A program made the position numbers and the translations under genes. A stretch of 64,000 nt of DNA from Phytoseiulus persimilis. Lineage: Eukaryota > Arthropoda > Arachnida > Mesostigmata > Phytoseiidae. Location of the stretch: the NCBI GenBank assembly GCA_037576195.1, contig CM075103.1, positions 25,752,723 through 25,816,722 of the forward strand. Reading direction: 5' to 3'. Below are positions 35,701 to 49,300 of this stretch, piece after piece (the first letter of the stretch is position 1; each line of letters opens with the position of its first letter). The notes under the pieces are model-generated. The model was not told the origin of the DNA and ran no database searches. It saw only the letters and a list, made by a program, of their open reading frames with translations.

Positions 35701-38700
35701 TTATCTGTCAAAAGTTGTCCCCCATCCTCAGCTCCTCGTGACATCCAATCGAAGTTGGGGTGACTTTTTTCCCCTCAGGCGGTAGGGCGAGTCTCTGCGG
35801 AAATTTCTCGATTTCTAAACTCCTCATGACCAACCATTGGTAATTGTCACCACAGCTCTTGTTGGTAGTTGAGGTTGTTGAATCCCGCGGTACACTGACA
35901 CTACATACGGTAGCACAGGCGAGTGCCACAACGCAGCAATAACATGCTGCCGTATCCGTACCATTGCTACGCCGCCGTGAGTACCACCACGGTTCATAGT
36001 CCCGCGATACTTCCATGACGCCCTGCCGTAATCGAACTCTTCCTCAGTATTGATTTCATGCAGCGTAGTAAGGTGAAGACCTGCGCTTGGCGTGGATCCG
36101 CGAGTCAAAACTCCATGCCCAACTCTCGCATTTGGGACGATGTCGGGAACGAGCGGGATTTCAATTAAGTTCGAAGGCTCGGAATCCAAATCGGTGGTTG
36201 AAATGAACGCCATTGAGAACAGATTTGAATGCGCGTGCGTGTGAATACATCCCGGACTAACCCCCACTTCCCTGAATCGATTACTCGCACTCGTTCCCTC
36301 TCTACCTACCATGCTCAATCTCTCGCTGCGAGCCCTGCTCACTTTCGCACGCTCTATCATTATCCGTTCCGGCACCATCGTTCTCGCGTTGCGCAGGCAC
36401 AAACTCGCACGCGTCTACTCTGCCTCGGGGAACGAAAACCCAGCAGCAGGTAGAGCCCGATGTCATTTGCAGCTGGCTCAGTCCCAGTGGCATTCCCGAG
36501 TTCAATGCCGAACGTTGTTATTTATGCACGCGGGCGGCTGCGATGTCGAGTTATCGCGCGAGGCCGTTCTAATTCCACCGGGTTGCTCCAGGGCGCGTTC
36601 TGGTGATCGGCAGCGCGAGGGAGATATGGGCATATACGTTGATATGCACATATGCGTTCCTATTATTATTATCTGGGGCTGGCCAGATGAACCGAAAATG
36701 TGCCCAGCTGCCTGACTGACTGCTTTCCCAGGACCGCCGCCGCCGCCGCCAACACCACCTACAGCCAATCTACTCCTAGCCACGACAGACACATCGAAGA
36801 TTGCTAATTACAGCCGCTACAGGAATCTGTCGGGGCTTTTAAAAGCCCCGACAGCTCTGTGCGGAGCTTTCGAGTGACGAGCCGTTGTGAAGCGAGCGGC
36901 TTCGCACTTCGTCTCTATTGTGGTTTATCTTGAACGAGACGGGAGAGCTCATCACACGCTGGAATCGAGGCCAGCTCGAACTTTTCTGCCGCCGGCGCCG
37001 CCAGTACGGGACCACCGTAGCTCGCCACGGAGACTTCCAACCGGAGGCTTTTCTGAGGCCATCTCATCGGGTGAACCCTTCAAGTCCTGTCGGCGGATCA
37101 TTTCTCTGTTCTCTCTTGGGATCCGAGACAATCGGAGCATCATTCTCCGACAACATGCATGCATTTCACAGCCTGCGCCGATACTATAAACATGGCTCAG
37201 ATATGGTAATATCGCTGCTATTCATTCGCAGTGTGTCCTCGCTGAGGCCGGCGCCCCGATACGCGCGTCGAATCGAGACAAGCGGACGAGAGGGCGCGTT
37301 CGCCGTAGAGTTCGGATTTTCCCTTGTCGGGAGCAGCTGGCCTACGGCGTGCTTCCCCCGCTCCACGATGTCAGTTGCACGAGAGCGGTTCAATTTCCAT
37401 AAAGCGATCCTCTCCCCCCGACGACGCCGCCGCCGCCAACTGCGTTTGCCGGTTCCAATATCCTCCGCGAAAACGAAAGACTCAACAGCGGCTTAAGCGG
37501 AGAATAAACGGGAGATCCTGCCCGCAAAGCATTCACCACAGGAGGGGACGACGCTGGGAATCTCCCCGAATTCCTCCGGAAGCCGAGAATCCCCTCTCTG
37601 CTCGTGATCATCCAGTCGAAGCAGTGGAGAGAAGAAACCGAATGTTCGAGCACCGCGGCGGAAGCGGTCGCGATGGAGAACCCAACCACCTGAAGCTCGG
37701 CTCCAGAACGGGAAGCTCACGCCTCGGTCCGAGATAAGGCGATGGCTTCAATGTCGTGATCGCTGAGACGAAATGGCTTAGACTGTTGCTGGTTCCTTCT
37801 GTGCGTCTGACCGGTCCCTGTATCCTTCAGTCTGCTCGCTCGCTCGCTTGCCGTTCGTCCTCCTACTGAGCTCCGTACGTTTTATAGCTGAGGCAGAAAG
37901 CCGGCTTTACGGGCTCAGGCGTTTTTCTTCGAGACAGCCGAGAATCGAGCTCCACTGGCACCGACTGCCTTACGGCTTCGGATCGGGGAAGCCAACGAAA
38001 CAACAAACGAGTGAGCAACCAGGCTGACGGATGAAGGAGGCGGCAAGTGCGCCAGGGAAACCGGCCAGCTTGGTAAATGGAATCCCGCTCCCCGAAGCTC
38101 TGTTTACCCGTGTATCCAACAATTTTTCAAGAGTCAGCGTTCTCGGCGGCGCATGGGCAGAGCCGTTCAGATCCATCGAACGGCTCTGCAGGGGAGCATC
38201 GGGGGGACAGATGCTCGACCCCCTGCGCTGAGCCAGTCGAACCTTTCCGTCCTCAGAGATCACTGATGTGTTCGCTGGTTGACAGTCGCATCGTAAACTG
38301 CGCAACTCATCGAGTGGTTGTAGCTCCTGCTGCAGCTGGCCACAGAAGCGACATGACGACGTCGATGCCAGAGGCGGCAGTCCATTCAAATGCAGCAGCG
38401 AGCGGTCATTTTCGTTCGTCGTCGGTCGTACAAATGTCTCCTACCGGGTCCCCACCTTTGTTCGGCCGTTCGTATTCCTCTCCGACAAGTACAGCAAGCA
38501 GTATCCTGTCGCACATACCAATATAAACCTCGCAACAACTTGGCGAGAAGGATCCAATGACAAGGTCGACCCAGGATGAGCTCCTTAATAGCGGTTGGTT
38601 TCGGTCGCATATAAAGACAATATGCTTATTCCCCATAAACACGGCTGGTGCAGCTCAGCTGAAAGACAGCACGAGCCCCTCTCAACGATACCGCCGCGCA

Positions 38701-41700
38701 TGCTCACGGCCGGACGGACTGAACTCCGGCGGGACTCCCAAGAGAAGTTTCTCCACGCTAGTTCCTTCCTCGAGATAGAAATCGTTCCTAAGAGCGAATG
38801 TGAGCAATATCCAGGAAGCGAAAAAGCTCTGCGTCTGGGATTCGCATCAAAAAAAGGCCGGAAAAGTACAAATCGAGATCGGGGGCCGGTTTGCGACAAA
38901 TCATCAGAACGGGAGACAAAATCGTGAGCCGCGAGTTCAGCCCACCGCTCGCTCTCCCCTTCCCCCCGCTGACGGTTCACGAGCTTTCCGTCCGTTTCGG
39001 GGTCTCCCAGACCTCCGGTCCCGGAGCGGTCTTTCAGACAGGCGCATCCTCTGAAGATGTAGAGAGAATTTACCGTGGTCACTCGCTTGTTGGAATCCGC
39101 ATTGTCAGCGCGAATGGGACTGGCGGATTGGATGCGAGCTGACAGTTGACGAAGTTCAATCAATGAACGAATACTTTTGTGCGTTTCGAGTTCGAGCCCG
39201 ATCCCGGAACGCGCGGCTGGACCGAGGATGTGGAGCGAGCAGGAAAGCGCGCGAAAGGAGACGCGGACTTCATGGAATGGAGCCGCAGAGCGGGAGGACT
39301 CAGTGACAGGAAGACGGGGGCAAAGACGACGACGAAGCGCGGGAGGTGGACGAAAACATTGCGGATGACATCTCTATTCAGCTTGGTTGATTACTAAGAG
39401 GGGCGGTAACAGGATTACTACGCTGTGAAAGGATGTCTCTGCTTCAAGGGCTTTGCTGCTCTATAAGGCAGCAGCCGCAGAAGCCGTACCCGACCGATGC
39501 CCCATCCGCTCTCCCGCAGCGGCAGACAATGCTGAAGGTCAGTGAGTTTGTAAGAGGAGATTGACGACGGAAGAGAAGACCATTGTGAGTAGTGACGGCG
39601 GCAGAGATTGCCGTCGCCACTGACGACGACTCAATTGGGTGGAAGCGGAGGTCCCGTCGACATTTGAACTCGGAGTGGCCTTAGCCATTATCAGCGACTC
39701 GTGGGAATTCACTGGAGTGAAGTGTCCTTCCACCGGCTCTTCGCCCCCATCGATCCCTCGCTGGTTGACCCCTGCGCGGGCCGCGCTTCGATCGATCCCC
39801 TTTGCCGTACATACACAGCTGCTCGCTGCCTGTTTGGCGGCTCGCTTGCTCGTGGTCGGAGCGAGCTCTGTGTGCACGGCAGGCGACCGGCCGACCCTTC
39901 CGGAAACTTTCTCGAGCGAACAAAAACGGGAGGAAGAAACGAGTTAAGCACGTTTGATTGTTGCGCATCTCTTGTTCCGACCTGATTACGGACGACTGTC
40001 GACAGCAGGTTTGCCGGCTTCGTTTGCTCCGCTGTGAGTTCCCTCCGATCGGCTGTCTCGTTGCTGCAGCAGTCACTGGCAACACCTCGACGGTCAGGGA
40101 TCCCCTTTTCTTTCCGGGGCTGCCGCGAATCGTTGTTCGGGGTCCTGACTCCGATACTGTTCCATGAACGCCGAGGCTCACTCGATTCGACGGAGGCAAA
40201 GCTCCGAAAGAGCGAGATTCAGCGAAAAATTCATGGATGGATGGATTAGAGGATCCAAATGACACAGCTTGGAGGGAAAGCGCCTCCAATCCACACCAAC
40301 ACTAACACCGAAGACGGGAGCAGAAGAACCCTTGCAACCACGCAGAAATCGGAATACAGGTGAGCATGGGAGCCGGGCAATGCACGCTGTGGCACGTAGG
40401 AGGGAAACCTGGCGCCGAGAGATGTCGCCCCCCCCCCCCCCCATTCGCCCCTGGATCTTCTCTCCGGACACCCCAAAGTGTGTAAAGGTCCTCCGGGTCA
40501 TCTGAAGTGTCTCACGGAGGGCCGGAACAGGCCCTAAAAGGCCCGTTTCCAGGGCGGACCCTCTTTTGATCGCGTTTTCTAGACCTCCCAAGTGACAACC
40601 ATTCCTGATGCTACTTTCAAAACATACTCACAGTTTGGCCGACTCCTGTCTCTGAACCGAAGGCGCTACTTTCCCCCCGTGATTCCAAGGAAGCGGCCCT
40701 GCTTCACGTGAATCACCTCGAGCGCTACGATGATGTCCGTGCGGGGGAATGCACCCAAGTCGGCAACAAAGGTCTCAAGGAACGCCACCCTGGAGCCGAG
40801 GTGTAGGCCAAGGTACGGAAGACAGGACATGCAAAAGTGCGAGGCTAGGCGAATCAGAGGCAGACTACGCCGGGTAGGCGACGGAAAGCCCGCCGGCTTC
40901 AACAAACAACGCGTTGGCTCTCGGCACTCATTAACGTTGGAGCGCCGGAATTCGCCACCGGCCCGCAGCCACCGAGTGATCCCGGCGGGGAGGCAACGAT
41001 TCCGGAGGCGGAATTCGAGCGCACCCCACACATGGCTCTAACTCGCTCCGAGAAGAAGAAACTAGGAGCAAAATCAGCAAATGCACGCCAGCGCGAGCAC
41101 CGGGCCCAACTACAGCTGCTTCCACAGCAGAAATATCTCCCGAAGGTCGGCACACGGGTTTCTCTCTCCTCGTATACCGACAACGGAAACGATGACAACA
41201 ACGGCGACTACATCACACCTCCTCGGAAGGCTCAGTTGCAACCCAAACAATTATCGGGTACACTGCTGAACGGGAAGAAGATTGTTGGGTCAGCGGTCGA
41301 GGGGGAGACGGCCCGGGAAAGGAAAGTGGAATATGCAACGAGTTGTTCGCGAGCACCGGAATCCTTCACGGCGGGAGAATACAACTGCCGACAGCACCTG
41401 CTCTCGCCCGGGACTCGATAATGGAAACCGCGAACTCGACGATTTTCCAGAACACGAATCACGGCGAGTAAATCAACAGTGTGCAGCAACTTCGCGGAAC
41501 TTCGGAAGAAAAACGCGGGCGTTGCGAGGGATGAGCACGCCGAGACATTCTCCAAGACGAACTCTAGAATAACATCCGAGTTTTCAGAATTAAGAGCTAT
41601 ATTCGAGTAGCACGCGTGACGGAAAGGCTCGGCAGACGGTCGACCCGCGCCCGGAGGCATCGGAGAATGACCTTCACGAGAAAACGTCAAATCTCAGAAC

Positions 41701-42024
41701 TTCTGCTCACCCCGATCTGTCGAAAGTTACGCATCGCAACTTCTAGTGTTTAAAACTTTCAACGGGAGACAGCCTACCTTTGTCGACGAAACTCCGGATG
41801 AGATTCGCATTGTATGGATTGGCTGTTTTCATGAAGCCTTCCTGAGTCGCTGTGTGATTGTACAGTTCTAGCATATACTGCGGAGGCAGTAGGTGTCCAT
41901 GGAGTTTGGGTTCTTTCAATCCGAACACTTGTAACAGTTTTTTCGCGGCTTCAGCGTCCGTCGGAACGTTTCGCGAACTAGCCAGCGACGCCGCAGCGCC
42001 CACGAGAATCAGTCGGCGAATCAT
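26763..42024 (-). CDS. BMP3: BMP3/GDF10-type TGF-beta ligand precursor, 4 exons
   Basis: A secreted dimeric growth factor of the BMP branch. Minus-strand exons: 42024-41778, 31028-30805, 27703-27472, 27181-26763. All are GT-AG with matching phases and give 373 residues. The start has a signal peptide (MIRRLILVGAAASLASS). A TGF-beta propeptide follows (LPPQYMLELYN, RFFFNVTKADPREE). The furin site RTKR ends at residue 245. The mature part of 128 residues has the seven conserved cysteines at mature positions 26, 55, 59, 92, 93, 125 and 127, with GWSSWIISPEGYQAYHCKG, NHATVQSIV and a C-terminal SCGCH. The 12-residue spacer between NHATVQSIV and the Cys-Cys pair (two longer than in BMP2/4 and Dpp), together with SWIISP and NHAT.QSIV, point to BMP3/GDF10. 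ADMP is the main alternative. The intron 1 length of 10.7 kb is exceptional for this window. Confidence 0.9.
31573..31599. repeat. GCG/GGC trinucleotide repeat
   Basis: Consecutive CGG units with one GCG interruption, in intron 1 of the BMP gene. Confidence 0.85.
33533..33549. repeat. CA dinucleotide microsatellite
   Basis: An uninterrupted CA repeat of 17 bases in intron 1 of the BMP gene. Confidence 0.9.
33715..33729. repeat. GA dinucleotide microsatellite
   Basis: An uninterrupted GA repeat of 15 bases in intron 1 of the BMP gene. Confidence 0.85.
34639..34656. repeat. AG dinucleotide microsatellite
   Basis: An uninterrupted AG repeat of 18 bases in intron 1 of the BMP gene. Confidence 0.9.
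36733..36750. repeat. CCG trinucleotide repeat
   Basis: Six consecutive CCG/GCC units, about 80 bp before the 28 bp palindrome. Confidence 0.85.
36827..36854. repeat. Perfect 28 bp palindrome
   Basis: The left arm CTGTCGGGGCTTTT (36,827-36,840) is followed with no spacer by its exact reverse complement (36,841-36,854), centred on TTTTAAAA. Pairing fails at the next base on each side. It lies mid-way in intron 1 of the BMP gene. It could be a dimeric transcription-factor site, a TATA-like core flanked by mirrored GC boxes, or the remnant of an inverted duplication. Confidence 0.9.
40428..40442. repeat. Homopolymer run of 15 C
   Basis: Fifteen consecutive C. The length of such runs is error-prone in assemblies. 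Confidence 0.9.
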
Positions 42025-45000
42025 TTTCGAAATGTCAAAACTTTCTCCATCACACACAGTTTGTTTTCACGCTACGAGCCAGAGTTGTTCGAGTTGAGGG
42101 CTACTACAAGCAAGCCTCGTCTCGCCGCGCCTGTAGAGAGAATGTTGAGTTGTTATGCTGGGTCTGCACGGAGAGGGTTCCGTGGCGAGGGCCGTCCATG
42201 GGGTTCGGGGTTCGGCGGAGAGAACGGCCAACGCAACCGCTCGCCGTTCCGTGCGACTTAAGTGTCCCTTGACTATGATTCTGAATGAATTCATTGAGGC
42301 TCCTCTCCAAATCCGCTACAAAGTGTCAGCTGTTCCCATTTCGTGCTGAGCTAAGGCTCCGCCAACCTGCCTAATCTGTAACAGCAGTTGATAAGGCGTG
42401 CGTCCGAGAGACCGGAACGAGACCCGGGACCTCTTTCCCGTCGAACTCGGATCGCAAAGACGCGCCAGAAACAATTCTTGCACGCCACGACACCTTGTTG
42501 TCCAGTTTGGTTATGATTCCAACTTCATTGAGTGTCTACTCGATTAACAAGATCAAGTAGGCACTACACTGCAGGGCGAAAAAATCCCCATGGCGGGGGG
42601 ACGATTTCCGAGAGTGCCCAAAAGTCGTCACCCGTGCTTCGTTCCACCGACTCGGTGCAACCAAACGAAAAACGGGAAAACGCTCATGGAAATCGAGCAC
42701 GGTTGGCGTGCGATCGGTCGTTCCGTCGTACGTTGGTAAGTCTGCGGGTCGCTGGATCGATGAACGGGTCAATGGGGCGAATGAAGTTCTGCACGCTCCT
42801 CCTGTGCGCATAGCATCAAGAGTCATCATGTCCCAGCAAGTCCATGTTTTCGAAGATCGACAGTGATTGGGCTGTGAAGTGGCGAAAATTCGCGATCCAT
42901 CGCTCAATGAATTGCAGAATCGAGGCGTCGAGCGAGTCACGCGCAGTCGACTCATTTCGTACCCACGAAACAGACGATAAAACGGCTGGTCAGGGTTTGC
43001 GGCTCTGAAGAATATTTTTGAGCCTTGGTGATGTGAGAGATAGTCGACCGCATATCTAGTCCGTCAGTCATGCGGAGAAGAACACTTGGGAAACGCTCAC
43101 GGCTCATTGGTGGCTGCGATTCGCTATAACGGGGCAATCGGCCGAAAGCCTCAAAGAGTCGCCCGACTTTTGAAGAATTCGCGAAAACCGAATCTCTGAT
43201 GTTCAGCGAGTAGCAGCCCAGGTGCACGGCTTCGAAGCTTCGACTACACGCGGCCGCGGCCCTGGCCGAGACGAGCTCTATGAAAGCTTCAATGGCTTTT
43301 CGGGGTCGCCGATTCCACGACTTCGAAAGCCTGAACTAAAGCGATCAACTCACCCCATTACCGAAATGACGAACTCCTCAACCGCCTCAAACGAAATTCG
43401 ATCGGGGCTCCTTGATTGTTTTGATCTCGGTATCCTTTCTTCTCTCCGATTTTTTCTCCGGGTTTCTCCGTGCCTCGGGATCGTTCCCTCGGCGATGACT
43501 CGAAGCATCGACGCGGGAGCGAGAGTGGTGCTTGGCTTATCAAAATCTTTGGTTCCTTATGAATATCCCAACATCGGACTCCCAGGTGGAATTTCTTTCC
43601 TCGGATAAGTCTCGTCGAACTTCCATGAGAGTCATGGCTTGAGATTCCGGTGACATCTGACTGAAATCCGGCCGATATGAGAGATACAGGAATGTGAGTT
43701 CGGGCGCGCTTTTGCGGGATCTCGACCGGGCGACCGAAATGAACAGCTTCCGCTGCTCGCTCGCTGGTTCCTCTTCCCCTGGTCTCCCCGAGAGAGGGAG
43801 GAAGGATTCCTTCGATTACGTTTCAGGAGCTCAGCATATCCACGGACGATTCATCCTGGAATGCGTTTCCGCGGAGGTCGAATGATACCTGCTCAATCAT
43901 TGGTCGGAATCGCTCAGTCGACGCGAATAAGAACACAGCGTTTCATGTGCTATCAACAATTATGGAGTTTCCACTTCTCCATCGAAACACGTCATCGCCT
44001 TTGGAAGTGCTGGGAAGCGGTAAACCTCCAAAATGTCAATTAGCATGCCGATTAGCAAAAATGCAGAAAATGGACGGAGGAACCACTCACTCTTGATAGC
44101 CATTTCACGTGAGGGGTAGGAGATATCCGGCGAAGGTTCAAGGGGAAACGTCAGCGACGACGCCTCTCGGACTGACACTCAAGTCAACGTATGCAAGCCC
44201 GTGAGCTACTGTGAATCGCTCCCGTCGGTCGATTGGAGTTCCCGTTTCGATCAGATTCACCGCACCGTCGGTCGAACTCCTCCGATTCCCAATCGGACCG
44301 TTCATGATAATAACAGCATGCGACCAATCGAGCATGCCGAGGAATCGCCGGGAATCAATCTCAAGGCGGCCGGAGCATTGCCGCATAACTCGCTGACCGC
44401 TTTTTTATCGCAAGGGTTGATCGAAACGAAACGATTGAAAGGTGGGAAGGAGCAAATACCATTACCAATCTCGCCGACCACGGACCTCACTCTCAAATTT
44501 TCCACTTTTGAGCAATCTTCTCCGAACGGAAGCAAAAAAAAAATTCCCTCAAGTCATCAAAAACATGAGGATCGAGAGTCCGCTTCGATGGTCATTTCGC
44601 GGACCACGAACTGAGAGTGATGTCCTGCTCTCTCGGTCGGTATTACTTCCTTTCTCGACCACGAACGAACCTGGCATTGCTCGTAAGAGGCTTTATCCAC
44701 GGAGCTCCTGAACCGTTCCCTCGATGGCGTGAAGTTAGTTTGCCAAGCATCACGAAAATAGCGAGCTGCTCGGAGAAGATCGAAAAACTCAGAGAAGTCA
44801 CATAGCTCAGTGTTTCGATGCTCCAGGGCCTCGACAAGATCGAGAACTCCCTTCTGCATCGTGGGTCTACGTAGGGGGAGAAACCTCTGTTTCCCCATTC
44901 GAATCGAAAAAGATCTGCGACGAAGAACTTCACTTATACAGTGCATTCCAGCTCCGACTCAGCCTCACCCATTGGTTCCTGTCGTTTCAACCTCCAAAAT

Positions 45001-46333
45001 CTCAGAGCTCGCTGTCCTTCTGATCTATGTCTTACCATTCTTCTCCCGCACGAAACGTAAATATGCCGAGTTTGGTGGATTTATGTTCGCGATGTTCGGC
45101 TTAGTAACGAACATCCGAGGATGTTTACGTTGGCCGCACACCCTGACGTGAATCTGCTTTAGCGATGCAGTGCCGGAGTCTTTGTCAGTGATGGAAGGTA
45201 ATGTGACCAAAGCATTTTTCAAAGATCGTTACTGGATGATTTCCCGCTCCTCTAGCTTCGATCTCGAGCGACCGATTGACTGCCGCAGCTCACCTGATGT
45301 ACGGAGATTCCATCACAGGGAGGAAATCGATGACGGCAGCCGACCTCGTGATTCTGGACGCTGAGTTTTAGGAAGACCAACGGAAATTAACTCTCGTGTT
45401 CGCGTGCCGGTTCGCTCGCTTATGCCCGCGCTCCGCTCAATTGCCCGCCCAACCGCTCGACCGACCGGCGGTCGGTACGAAACGTCTGCCGAGACCATTG
45501 AGTATGTTCAGAAACACGATTTATATTCGAGTCAGGCAGAACCACCCGTCGAATTCGCTCATCTGAGATGAGTTTTTTGGGATGTTTCTGAACGGCCCCC
45601 GCCTGCTTGAACATCTATACACCCGAAAGGTGTTCCGAAGTCTCCCAATCGAGATGCTCTTCTACATCGAAAGCTTCCAACTCAACTGGAATTCCCTGCT
45701 GATGTATCCAAGTCTTCTTTTTTCGGTCCGAAAATCAGCTGGCAAGCGGAAATAACAATTCATGGGATCTTCATGAACTACGATACTGGAGATCGGCGAG
45801 AATGAAACGCTCTTCATCGAGGCAACGGAGCGTCGAGTTTTGGCATACGAGGCATGCGTTGCTCAGCTCATCCAGAGAAGCTGACACCGATCCAATGGAC
45901 GCCAGAAGGAGAACACGTGAGGTCACTCACCTGAACGCGGGAGAATCAGACGTTTTCTGAAGATCTAATCGAGGTCTGTGGTTGGAGCTCGAGGCCCTTG
46001 CCTCTATTCTCCTGAGCGGGATCGCCAAGATTCCCTGAGTTGCTGAAACTCGTATTCTCCCAGGACGTCTAGGACTGGACAGGAAGTTTCTCTCGCAACT
46101 GCCGCCGATTCGCGTGAACCTTTGCCGTCTCGGCAGAGCCCTTCTTTGGAGCTTTCTGAACTCCTTAATCGCTCCGCTCATTCCTCCCTAACTTTCTGTT
46201 TTCCCATCTAGCCGCTTCCTCGCTTGCGGTTTTCCGCAATGCCCGACCGTTTGCCGAAGTGGAGGTTCTCCGCAGGAAGTCTCGAGAGTAACAAGAGCAG
46301 GCAACGCTCCATCAGGCTTGCCTTCTTTGGCTT

Positions 46334-46361
46334 GATAGATAGATAGACAGATAGATAGATG
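46334..46361. repeat. GATA/GACA tetranucleotide microsatellite
   Basis: Three GATA units, one GACA, then further GATA units, about 28 bases in all. Degenerate GACA units follow. Confidence 0.85.
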
Positions 46362-49300
46362 AACAGACAGAGAGGCGAAGCGAGGAAACTTGTGCGTGAA
46401 AGAGACGTCGGACAGGCAGGACGAGGCGAGAAAAACACACAGGAACCCCAAGAGTACAGGAGCGCGGTATTGTATTCCGGATAGCGGTGGTCACCCGGCC
46501 AAGAACCCTCCTGGCGCTTCTGTCCATTTCGACTCAGCGGGCGCCGCGTGGAGCACCATTAGAAAGCAAAAAAAAGTCCAGCACAGCGAGCGGCAGAGAG
46601 CGTTTCCCACCCTGCGAAATGTATTCGCGCATCATTCTTGTGCTCCTGGCACCTTCCTACTTACACCAGTGCGCTAGTTGCCTTAGCTCTATGCGCGGAG
46701 CGTCCTCACCCGCTAAGACCGTGCCGAACGACGTGACGTTGGAGCCTACGTTATTAACGTGGCAGACAGTTTTTGGCTGATGTTACGACAGCCTGCAGGT
46801 GTCGACGGCAGCTGCCTCCCCCGGTCGACTCGCACAGTAGCTTACCAGCCGGGGATTGAGTGTATTAAAAACTCATCATCTCACCTCGTTTACTCCTTTA
46901 GAGAGCTCGAGCCGTGGCGGAGACGAGAGCCTGTCGCCCGGGAAACGAACACTCGAGCTTCCGCGAGCGCGCGGAGCTTTCAGATGTGTGTTTGAATCCG
47001 GTTTCGATGATGTTCGAGTGTTGGATCTTCAGGATTCCGCGAGCGAAGGAACAACTAAACCACAGGCTATTCGCGGAGGACGTGGTCTGGCTGGGGAACT
47101 CCTTCCCGCTGTGTGCGAGGAGTTTGAATCGGCACCTGCCGAGGGGGAACTCCGGTCGGCACCTGCCCACGTAGGCGAGATAGCCGGCGGCAAGGTTTAC
47201 TTCGTTAACATTGTTCACACACTTTCCTTCCTCCTCGGTCCGCAAGGAAAAGCAATTGCGGCTTCGTAAAAAGTCAAAGAGAACTTTTCGCACACTCAAT
47301 TTGCTCTCCTCAGCTGCTGCGGCGACGGCGGTCCTTTCTGTCCGGTGTTCGGATCCGGCCGGGCTTTCGCCTGAGTGGAGAAACTGTTGATTCAGAAGTG
47401 ATAATCTTCAAACACGATTTCCGATAGGAGAAAAAAATCTTCAAACACGAATCAAAACTTCATCAGCTCTCTGGAGCTTCATCGAGCGAGCCTCGATAAC
47501 CGACCGACCAATCCGGAGGGATGGAGAAGACCCTCAGCGAGCTCCGTCCCACTTGTCGGGATTTTCAGCGGCGAAAATGGAGTGATTTCCGATCGCTTCT
47601 GGTCAACAAGTTCTGAACAGAGGCCCGAAACATCCCCCTTGGAATTCAAAGTTCGACTTCCTCAGAAAACGGCTGAAACCGCATCTGAGCTTTTTGGTGC
47701 CACCCAGGACGGGTGCAACCGAGTTTTTGAGGGGCGTATTTGAGGACCACACGGAACGCCCGAATCTAGCTCTAAGACTAAGCGACTTCTAAATAAGCAT
47801 TCATGGACGCGCGGGCAGCATCGCGGCCACGACGGCCGCCGTTCGTGCCGTTGTCGTCGTTGAAGCCAGACGTCTACGCCGGCCGCCGCCGACTTCGTCA
47901 TCAGCGACGGAGCTGCTCCGATGTCGAAACACAGCTGAGATTGTTCCGCTTTCCGCAACATTAAGCAATCCATTCTCATCCGACTGAAGATAGCGGCGGT
48001 CCTGCGTCTCGACGTCCGAAGTTTGAAGCTGTGAGGGGATTCTTAGACTTTCTCGGATGGGCTAATTTTATTCAAGGATTCGAAATGGGATGCCCGAGGG
48101 GGCGGCTGAATTGTCCAGCTGAACGCACGCGAGAGGTGAACAATGGAAGGCAAGGGCTTGAGGTCAGATGCTCCCCTCTCACCTGGACGATCCTCCAACT
48201 GTGAGGCACCTTCCGAATGCTCTACCAATCTCTCTCAGAAGCTCAAGCGGAGGGTTGCAAGGATCATCCAACGGAGCCTTGTATATTCATCCTTGAAGCA
48301 TTTGCACACTCCACTATTTGTGTGACCGTTACTCCGCCCCAGTAGAAATGCTTTCTGCGGAGTCGATTCAATCCGCCCCCGGCGGTTCTGGACCCGTCGA
48401 CCGGAGTTTCCGGCGCCTTTCTTCATTAACACACTCGCGGGCAAAGTCCTCTGCATAATCTAGGGAGCCAAATTTCAGGGGAATGCTTCTCCCTGTGGAA
48501 TCAGGCGTTCGCTCGAACGTTCCGCGTTCGACGATATTTTCCGATTCCATCCCGGATAACTGATCAGTAGCAGCCGCGCAAGGTCGGCTGGACGAATATC
48601 GGCGACCCCTAAACTCCGGTGGAAATGTTTTTCGTCAAAAAAGGTCGCCAAGAAACGGATAACCAGGAGACTTGTTCGAAGTCCCACCAAATTCTTTGGA
48701 AGCCGTCGAGGGATCGGAACGCATGATTCTTGGATGAACACTGTTCTCCGGCAGAAAAATAACTGTTTCATTATGAGAACATCGAAATTAGATGCCAACG
48801 GACGTATATGCTGGGGGGCGTAGGGGGTCACCGCTATTTTTTCTGATCTCGAGGAGCACACCCATTCCATGGCGCAACGGTCGCCCTCTGGAAGCTCGAA
48901 TAAGTTTTCTCGGAGGAAAACTGGGAACGGCTCCCTGGGGAGGGAAGGCGGTGGAATGGAAAGGTCCACGACAAAGCACACGGCCACACGGCGCAGAGCG
49001 TACCGGCGGTGGTAGAATGGCATTAATGCCCTTAACGGGGTAATTGAGAACACTGATTGGGCTCACCGGTTTGCTCTGCACGAACACCTCTGTCGGGCTC
49101 CGAATTCCCCGGGCCAGCAGGCAGACATCGAGTCCAGCGGCCATGGGCCGAATGTTGGAAGCCGCGGAAAAACTCACGGAAAAAGTAAGGGAGGGAGCAG
49201 CAGAGACATTGCACGCAAAACACGTACCGGAACGCCCAACGCCTCTGCTCCGAGCTTCGGTGCAAAGATCGCTAGTGAGGAGTCAGAGCGAGTGCTTCTG

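Larger units (their letters stand above)
31029..41777 (-). other. 10.7 kb first intron of the BMP3-type gene
   Basis: No nested protein gene is recognised in this intron, although several chance frames of 130-200 codons occur. It is rich in simple repeats: GCG-type (31,573-31,599), CA (33,533-33,549), GA (33,715-33,729 and 34,639-34,656), CCG (36,733-36,750) and a run of 15 C (40,428-40,442). It also contains a perfect 28 bp palindrome at 36,827-36,854. Long first introns of developmental signalling genes often hold enhancers; whether this one does cannot be told from one genome. Confidence 0.7.

Noticed and set aside
36918-37496. 192-codon ORF inside BMP intron 1
   Set aside because: It is Arg/Ser-rich with GC-repeat-derived sequence and no motif. 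Likely a chance frame in a GC-rich intron.
48475-49053. 192-codon minus-strand ORF
   Set aside because: No recognisable domain or splice context, and a competing open frame overlaps it on the same strand. Treated as chance.
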